Origin: Motacilla alba alba
Taxonomy: Eukaryota > Chordata > Aves > Passeriformes > Motacillidae
Reading direction: 5' to 3'
Length of the DNA: 64,000 nt
Assembly: GCF_015832195.1 (NCBI RefSeq)
Contig: NC_052027.1
Location: 2,666,001 to 2,730,000 of the forward strand
Shown here: in pieces, positions 50,801-59,800 of the stretch
Layout of the letters: each line of letters begins with the position of its first letter
Position numbering within the stretch: position 1 is the stretch's first letter
Notes under the pieces: generated by a model
Told to the model about the DNA's origin: nothing
Databases searched by the model: none
Seen by the model: the letters and a program-made list of their open reading frames with translations, nothing else
Position numbers and translations under genes: made by a program

Positions 50801-53800
50801 AATGTCCAGAGTGTGACATTTGGGACTGGAGGGGAGCGTGCGGGTGACAAGGGACAACACAGACACTTGGCAAGGTGGCTCTGAGAGAGCAGTTGAGTCA
50901 CAGGATTAGCACCACACAGGAAAGCTGAGCACAGAGTTGTTAAGCCTCTCATGCAAAAGCAGTTTTGCGAAAGAGAGAGAGGTCAAAGTGCCCCCAGTAC
51001 ATGCAGATCACCAAACTGGCCACTTTCGGGTTTTATCCCAGCTGCCCTCTCACATTGCACAGGTTTGTGAATGTTTTGGGATTGTTCCAGGCTGTTGTAA
51101 AGCACAGGGCTCAGCCAAGAACCGGGGATGTGTTTGTGCTGCCATGGGATTCAACTGCAAAGGGCCAACCTCAACCCCACAGCACGGAACGATGAGTTTG
51201 GGACACTCACACTGCACAGGAACCTCAGCATCGATTCACATGGAAAAACAAACGTTCAGCACCTCGAAGGGCTTCGTGTCTCACCTCTCCCCCTGGTCTC
51301 AATTACATCTTCAAAAATGCTATTGTTATCCACCCAGTTCTTAGTCACTAGGCGGATTGTGTACTCAGTGCCAGGCTCAAGGGCCTCGCTGGGCTGAAAC
51401 TTTGGGGTGGGCTTTACTGCGTCTGAAATCCTGCCGCTGCCTTTACCTACGGAATGCACACATTCAAGGCATAGGGATTAATGGCGTTCATGGACAAGGA
51501 GCCTAGGAAATGCACAGTTACAAGTAACAGACAAATACAACACGGAATTTTAAACATTTGGCACCAGGCAATCTGATTTTCCAAAGCAAAAAAATACCCC
51601 CAAACATTCCCCTCTGTTTGGTTTTTAATGTTCCATCAGACGAAATCAACGGCAGGCCGGAGTAATCCTGATGTTTAGGAAAGGGTTTGTACATCTCCCA
51701 GGATGAAAGTTAATATTGATGGGGGATTATGGATCTGCTTGAGCTAATGCCTGCTTAAAAAATTACAACTTGCAAACGGGCTTGCTTTGTATGGATAATC
51801 TGGGGTTTGATGCTTCTCCCATTGAACTGAACTCAGCAGGGAAGCACAGACAGCTTGTTAGCTGGATATGGATCCTTATATGTCTCCCAGAAAAAATTAA
51901 CAGTGGGACTTGTGCTTGCTTCTCTCCTGACAGTGATTTTCTGTGTCCTTTTAAATTCGACAATGGCTGCACAAAGCATTGGTTTAGAAACATCTCAACA
52001 ATTTGCCTGTAAGTGGACATTTAGGCATTTAAGTGTTGCTGATGAGTTTAATATTTGATTAGGAAAAGGTAAATTCCACTAGTTCTGCTTATGGAACCTT
52101 GTTATTTGCAAAACACCTCCTGTAACCTCATCTGCATTCAGATTGTGGGCATTTGAAACAATCCTGTAACCTCATCTGCATTCAGATTGTGGGCATCTCA
52201 AAAAATGAGATTTTTTTTTGTGGAAATCAGGAGAAAGGACGTTACAGCAGTTGAAAATCACTGCCTGGACATGAACTCGGCAAATTCAAATTCATGTGTG
52301 TGACATGGAGGCATCTCTGACAACGCGGGAGTGTCCCTGTCCTCAATGGCAGAAAAGAAATCTGGAGGGGCTGCACTTAAAATAATTCTTGAATTGTTCT
52401 CAGTCGCCTGATTTGCCTGTTTTGTCCAAAGCCATCTAAACTAGGGCTTGAGCACAAAGTATAATCTGAAAACTGCTCGGCCAATTAGCACTGACAGGGG
52501 AACAATGCTCATTAATACTTCAACTAGTAAATAAGCAAAGCAAGAAGCTGCTGGAGATTAAGGCTGAGTTGACAGCTGAAGGGAAAAAAAGAAGAAAGAT
52601 TAAGATAAATCCAAGCACAGTCAAAGCAGCAGTTCAGGATAAGTTTTTAAGGCAACTCTCCACGTATTACAATAAGCAGTTAAATGAGCAGACCACTGGG
52701 ACCAGAGAGAACATATCCAGCTGAAACACTGCTGATACTGGAGCACAGCTCATTAGCATAAATTAATCCATCTATGGGTAATTTTTGCTAAATGAAGTAT
52801 GTGAAACCCAGCTATAGTTTTTAATCAAACCGAAAATTAGGCAACAGGATACCACAGGTACATTTTAATTACATGCTATAACATCAGGGCATCAGAAAAA
52901 TGGGAATATTATCCATAAGGGGATAGGAATGAACACAAACCTTCAACCCAATGTCTGTTAAATACCACTAACACTTGTGCATGACATGGAAACTACATGA
53001 CCCAAAGTGTTACACCACCAGCCTCCTAAGGAAGAATTTCTCCTGAATTCCTGGGAAGCAAATCCTAAACCTTGAGCTCCTGGCAGGTGGTTTGTGGTGC
53101 ATATTCTTAAACCAGCTTTACCAGTCCCTCTCTGCCCCTTATTTATTCCAGCCTCTTTCTGAACCATCAGCTCTTTAGAGAAGCAGAAAGAAGGAATGAG
53201 ATGGCTGAAAAAAAATCCCTTTTCCTGTCCACTCATTGCTCAGCTCAGTCTGATGCTGCGGCTGCCAGCTGGGATGAAGATGAGCCCAGCCTAACTTGGC
53301 ACTGGGGATTTACCAACAGCTCTCCATTTAGCATCTCCTATCCCAAAACACTCTTTTTTTCCTTTAAAACTCAGAACAGGTGTCCAGTGCTGGGTGATTA
53401 TGAGGTTTCTTTCCATGCCATTTCTTCCTGGTCAACAGAGGCCCTACAGAGGAGAAAGATTTGCTACTGGGGGTGGGGTTGGTGGCTGGAATAGAAAAAG
53501 CAGTGTGGCCTCCTGAAAAATAAAAGCAAAGATACACAGATAAGGCAAAGCTGCACATTCTGGAAGGCCAGGAACATCCTGAGAGCTGCAGGAATTAGCT
53601 GCAGAAAATTGAAAGCTGTTGGGCTGGGTTTTTAATCTCCAATAAGGGAGAAGGAGCATTAGTAATAAAGGCATATCACCAGCACTTCTCATCTTCCCCC
53701 ACTATTTATCAGCCACACCATGGGACTTGCATGAACATTAAACACTGAACTGCAATTTTACAATATTCCTACTGGGCTCCAAGATTTATGAGGAGAACAG

Positions 53801-56800
53801 AAGACACATTTTTTATAGAAGCTTATGGTATAAAGGGAAAAACAATAGAAACCACCCCCGAAGATTTTCCAGAGTGTTCTCCAAAAGTTGGCACATCTGT
53901 TATAAAATACACTTCTATAAAAAAAAAAAACCCTGGCAGTCTGAGAGCTAAATACTAATTGTGGGCAGCATCTTAATTTATAACCATACCTGTCTAAATA
54001 CATCTGCTGCAATAAATGCAAAGCTGAACTTCCATTAATTTTCCCCTGCTGCCTGGCTGTTAAAAATGTATAAATATGCAGCACAAGTATCCTTCATTTT
54101 CAGGGCTTTTCTGTGCAGGAGGTAATTCATGTTAAATTTGGATCATTTTATACTACAGAGATTAGCAAACCTGTTGTATGTAAAGTTTATTGAGAAAAAT
54201 TTATAGGTGAGGTGTTGATCAAGGAATCTGCACTGATTTAATTAGATTTTCTAGATCGTGAGCTAAAAAATAGGGTTTGCTGCTAACAGCACCAGTGGTT
54301 ACAGACAGGAAAAGTATTTTATTATTCCTTTTCCTCTGTGCCCATGGCAAAAGAGAGCTGAACCCACATGGCTTGTTCCAAATGGTTACTCTGGTCCTGA
54401 AGGATAGGACCTCTCCCTGAGATTTTCCAAAAGCCTTTGGGAGTTATGTGCCAACAGCCACTGGAATATAATGAAATTGGTGAACTTTTATTTCCTGGCT
54501 TCTCTGGAGAATAAACCTACAACTGTGTGGCTTCATGTGGATGAATTTCTCATTAATGCTTGGATTTCTGGACACACAATGATAATTCTCAACATGTAAT
54601 ATGTGTTTGGTAATCCCCGAGCAGCACTGGCGACGAGATGAAAAGGAGCTTTGTGTTAAAGAAGGGCTGCTACATTAAATTAATCTTTTCACTTCTGGAA
54701 GAACATTATTTTGTGTTATGTTTCTGAGGGCTAATGATCTTGGGGAAATTGACATTTTCAAGGGGAAAATTAATTAGTTTGGAGGTCATTTAAGACATAC
54801 TGCCTGAAAATATGAAGACAGAGCTTATAGTCATTTTCTAAGGACAACATACCTTCTTCTGAGGAATGAAACCAAGATGAAACCACAGAAATTAAGCTGT
54901 TATTTATTCTGCAGTACAATCCAAATCCCCTTTTGCTCGGGTTCAAGAACCATTTTATCAAGAAATGATAAAGATCTGAGGTTGCCTATAAGGGTTTCAT
55001 TTCTGAGTTATTTTCACTGTACAGATTTCTTTTCAGTGGTGCTACACCACGAATCCTCACACATATTAAATAAGGAAATTCCTTTTTTTTTTTTTTTTTA
55101 ATTCCAGACAACAGCAGCAGGGATAACTGCAATTAAATTAAAGAAACAGCGGTGATGGAGATAAGTAAAAAAAATAAAATGTGAATGACTCCAGAGCTGC
55201 CACCTCAACATCTCCACTTTCCTGGCAGGTTGCATTGTGAAATTCTGAAATACCCATGGCAAAGGCTGAATTGCAGCACTGGAAGTTTCCAAAGCCTTAA
55301 AATGAACAACGAGACCTTTATGGGTTTATTATTAAACTGGAACAGAGTGGTTATGGAATCACTGAATCAACCCCCAAAGAAACGTGGCGTGCTCCATCAC
55401 GGAGTTTCATTTCAGAGGGCACCACATTTTATATCTGTCATTTAGGTGGGTCGTTTGAAATGATAAACTTTGACTTCTGAAATCACTCCCCTCCTTCAAA
55501 AAGAGAGATTGTTTTAATTTTGAGCAATTGCCTCGCTCCCCAAACCACAGCTTAAAACCCCAAGGAGGTCACTGAAAAGAGTGATTTTTAATTAATTTTT
55601 TTCAGCCTATCATGTTTAGTTGAAAAATATCTGAACAATTTAGCCAGCAAATAATGACACAGAACTCTAATGGCATTTCAGTGACACATGCAGTGCCCTA
55701 ATTTAGGGTGGCTTGAGAAGCAGCAAGGAGCACACATAAATCATAGAGCTGAACCCTTGCAGCTTTCATTAATTACACTGCTCTAGTCTAAGAATATTTC
55801 ACAAGAATCAGGTGTCGCCACCGCTGAAACAGAGTTTAGGAAAGTAGAGAATGAGAACAAAATGAATGTCAACATCTCTAAACCATGACAAGGTTATTTC
55901 AAGGAATCAAAACACATTATTCTGGTTGCCCAATGAAGGCCAGAAAAGGCAGCTAATGACGGGAAATGGGGTATTTTTATCTTGGAAAAAAAAAAAAGAG
56001 ATATTTTTCTGTTCTTAATGAGGAATAAATCATGGTGATTAATAGTTGCTACCAGGTGAGTACCTGTATCCTACAGTGAGACTGGAGGCCAAAAGAGAGC
56101 TGAGAAGGAGTTTTACTACTTGGGAAAACAAATGGCAGTTCCTGACTGGATCTGGAACTGGGACATGAGGGTTTAAAACACATTTTTCCTGTTTTACCAG
56201 TAACTGAAAAGAATTCTGCAACTTAGAAGTCCAACAGCACACGGGCCATTTTTCTATTTTCCATCAACATTGCTGCACACTGTTATCTTTGCTAAAAATG
56301 ATGCAGTCAGGACTCTTTTGCTTATCACATTCTCTTTCTCCTTCCCCGGGGTAAGTGCACAGCAATGGTTTCTGATTAATAGCAAGGAGCTGCTCCTCAG
56401 TACTGTGGAGTTCTCAGACTTGCTGAGAACAGTACATTTTATTTCATTTCAGCTGAAAGTGAAAGATGAGCTATCATAGAGTGCTTGGGATTTTCCTCTA
56501 AATCACTGAACATCAGTGTTTCAGCACAGGGTGTAAGTGGCACACAAACACTCACTCCTGGTCTCTGATAAAATAATCATAAATAATGGAGCAAATGCAG
56601 TCAACTTGATGTTTATCTGGATTTTCCATGTCAAACAGCTGACCCTAATGTTGCTGGCAGTCCCCCATCTTCATGCATGGGCAGAATTTGTTTTTACAGT
56701 ATTACTGATAACACATTATCTGCATCTTCAATTTTCTGTTCGTGCCTGAATGCAATTCACTTATTCCAGCATGGCTTAAGGAGTTGATGGGTGGGAACAG

Positions 56801-59800
56801 AAACAGGACTGCACAGCAAAATGAAACAGATGAGCTCTGCTTCCCCAAAGAACACCATGGCCACATTAAAAAGTCCATTGACTGCTCTCATGGCAAGGAA
56901 AACAAACTTACTTCCCCTAATTACAAAGGAAATGTCAAGCCTGGATTATTCCTGATGGATTTTTCTGTTATGAAGCAGAGTAATGCAGAGTCCCCAGGCA
57001 GGTGCAAAGGAGAGCTCTTTACTGCAAAAACCAGACCTTTCAAAGCAGTTAGGCCATTATCAGCTGCACTCCATTTAAGCACAACAGATGTAATTCAACC
57101 AACCACCATAAACCACGACGTGAGCACGTCAGGCTTCTATAACTTCTTTTCCTACCTCCAGTTCAGCTGAGTCACTTTCCCACAGTCCTTTTCCACCTAT
57201 CCAAAGCAGCAGGCCCTAGCCATGATTTCACAAGGGTAACAAGGCCCTTGTTTTGTAAGGTTTTACCTACACGCAGCATTTCCCCCGCTGTTCTCAGAGC
57301 TCCTCTGTAGTTATGATATTTTATGAAAATCCCTTTGCTAGGATTTTCTTCTCCTGAGAAGCTGAAGGGCCTCAGCTTCAAGTGTAAACAATTTGTTATC
57401 TGCTGCTGTGGAATGCAGCAGGTGCTTCCTCGATTGGTCAATGTGGGATGTTTCTACTTGCTGACCAGTCGAGGAGGCAGCAGCTCTCGGACTCTCTGGG
57501 AGTCACAGAACTTTGTTATTCATTCCTTTCTGTTCCTGTCTCGCCTTCTGATGAATCTTTCTCTCTGTTCTCTGTAGTATAGTTATAGTGTGGTCTTTTC
57601 TAATGTAATATATATATCATAATAAAATAAACCAACCTTCTGAAATGGAGTCAAGATCTCCCCTTCACCAAGTCCTAACTGCCCTGAAAACCACCACATC
57701 ACTCCTCCACACCAAAGCAGATTTGCCAACTTACTGCCTTGGGCCAGCGTCAGCCCCTCCTCGGTGGCCGCCTTCCCGCAGCCCTTGGCCGTGCAGGCTT
57801 TGATGTAGAACTTGTACTTGGTGCTGGGGCTGAGCCCCGCCAGGCGCCAGCTCAGCGCCGAGCGGTTGGCGACGCTCACGTTGCTCACGGTGCCCACCTC
57901 GTGCGTCTCGTTGACTGCAAGGGAAGAGCACCTCAGTCAGGATTGTATTTGCTGGGAAATGCCCTGACCAAGGCAGGAATGATGCATCTGACTCCATGTT
58001 CTCAGAAGACTAATTTATTACTTTAAAATAGTACTTAATTACTATTTAAAGTTAAAGAATACTGTACTATACTACACTAAAGAATACAGAAAGGATACTT
58101 ACTCAATGCTAAAAAGATAATAATGAAAACTCGTGACTCTTTCCAGAATCCCAACACAGCTTGGCCCCAGTTGGCCAAGAAGTCAAAACAACTCACAGCA
58201 GAATCCAAAGAAACAATCATCTGTGGGTAAACAATCTCCAAACACATTCCAAAGCAGCAGAACACGGAGAAGCAAATGAGATAAGAGTTGTTTTCCTTTT
58301 CTCTGAGGCTTCTCAGCTTCCCAGGAGAAAATTCTGGGCAAATGAATTTTTTCAGAGAATGTGAATGCCACAAGGCAGAGCCACAGAAACGTGTCCTGAG
58401 CACACCCATGAGGGAGCACTGGGCAGGGAGAGGGGAGGAGGAAGGCTGGGTGAGTGTGTGTGCCCATCCTGCCGGTGTAAAATGGGATTGATGTCCTCCG
58501 TGCCCATCTCCCAACAGTTTGGTGAGATATCACTGCTCTTGAAAAGCACTCTGATTGCACACATGCACAGCCTGAGAGGGAGGTAAGAAGGACTGTCTCC
58601 TAGATCATTAAATATCTATGAATTGCTCCTTTTATCTATGAAAATATCTATGAAAAGCTCCCATGCTTCGCTTCCAAACATCTGCAAACTTTTACCGGCA
58701 GCTCAGAGGGTGGTTGGTGTGCTGTGAGCTGCTCTGGCTCCTCAGAGCTGGCAGCTGAAGGAGGGGTTGTGAGAAAATTGAGAGAGGATCTTATAAATAT
58801 ACAGAAATATCTGAAGTGAGGTGTCAGAAGATGGACCAGGCTCTGCTTGGTGATGCCCACCAATGGGCAGGAACTGATGCCAAGGAACTTCCACCTGGAG
58901 CTGACAGAGGAAGAACTTCCCTGTGCAGTGACGGAGTACTGGAACAGAGACCAGAGAGGGTGTGGAGTCTCCCTCACTGGGGATATTCCAGAGCCATCTG
59001 GACACACTCCTGTGCTGTGGGATGACCAAGATGACTCTGTGGTCCCTTCCAAACTGAACCAGTCTGGAATTCCATAGATAGATCCACTCTGCCCATAATC
59101 AGCAAAACCAAAGGGAAGATCCGGATGCAAAGGCATCTGAGCAGTTCTGCCATTAGCAGAGAGAAGTGTAAAGTACATAGGTGATTTTTTTTTTTTTTTT
59201 AATAGGGCACAGACTCATCCTTTTCCACCCTCAAAGAACATGTAAAACACACCGAATTATCACCACACCACACAAGTGGTGTTGTGGCAGTCTGGGCTAA
59301 GTACTGGGTCTTGCCTAAGGTTGTCTTTGTTTCTCATTTCTTTCCTAGGCAAAAAAAGAAATAAATCCCCTGGTATTTGGTTGTTTTCAGTGTGATTACT
59401 CAACACCATGACTCAGGTGGTCTTTTGTGTTGCTGAGGCATCTCAGGGGGGAGAAACTCCCTGACATAACGTGCAGATCTACATTAATGTGGCTTCATAG
59501 AGTGCTCTCATCACAACTAACTTTGTATTAATTGAGTTTCACTCCAGTAAAATGCACCTACAATTTATGGCTCTTTTTTAGCCACTACATTAGGGGTAAT
59601 TTGCCAATATGAAATAATTGAATCAGCCCATAAATGTGGGACAGGGAATGGCAGCAATGGGAGCTTCCATGGGAAAAAACACAAGGAAAACTGCATGGAA
59701 AGCTGCAGGCTGCCCTCTGGCAGCCTCTGTGCACATCACAGCTGGGAGTTTTCCTCAACTAATCCTGCTTCAATTCTGAACTCAAAGCAAACGAGGCACA

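Larger units (their letters stand above)
49781..51284 (-). other. CHL1: CHL1 introns on either side of the transmembrane exon
   Basis: Two introns of 739 bp (49781-50519) and 633 bp (50652-51284) separated by the transmembrane exon. The first contains a CR1 copy (49950-50158). In the second I recognise no repeat or RNA gene. Confidence 0.8.
51447..57734 (-). other. CHL1: Largest CHL1 intron in the window (6.3 kb)
   Basis: It lies between the FN3-4 and half-FN3-5 exons. It holds the antisense LTR at 57306-57701, a two-copy 44-bp tandem duplication (52118-52196), and short A/T runs (53919-53931, 55085-55099, 55985-55997). No alternative exon is recognised. The open frame of 142 codons at 56742-57170 has no domain I know. 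Confidence 0.7.

Noticed and set aside
56742..57170. Open frame of 142 codons in the large CHL1 intron
   Set aside because: It lies antisense to CHL1 with no splice context or domain.
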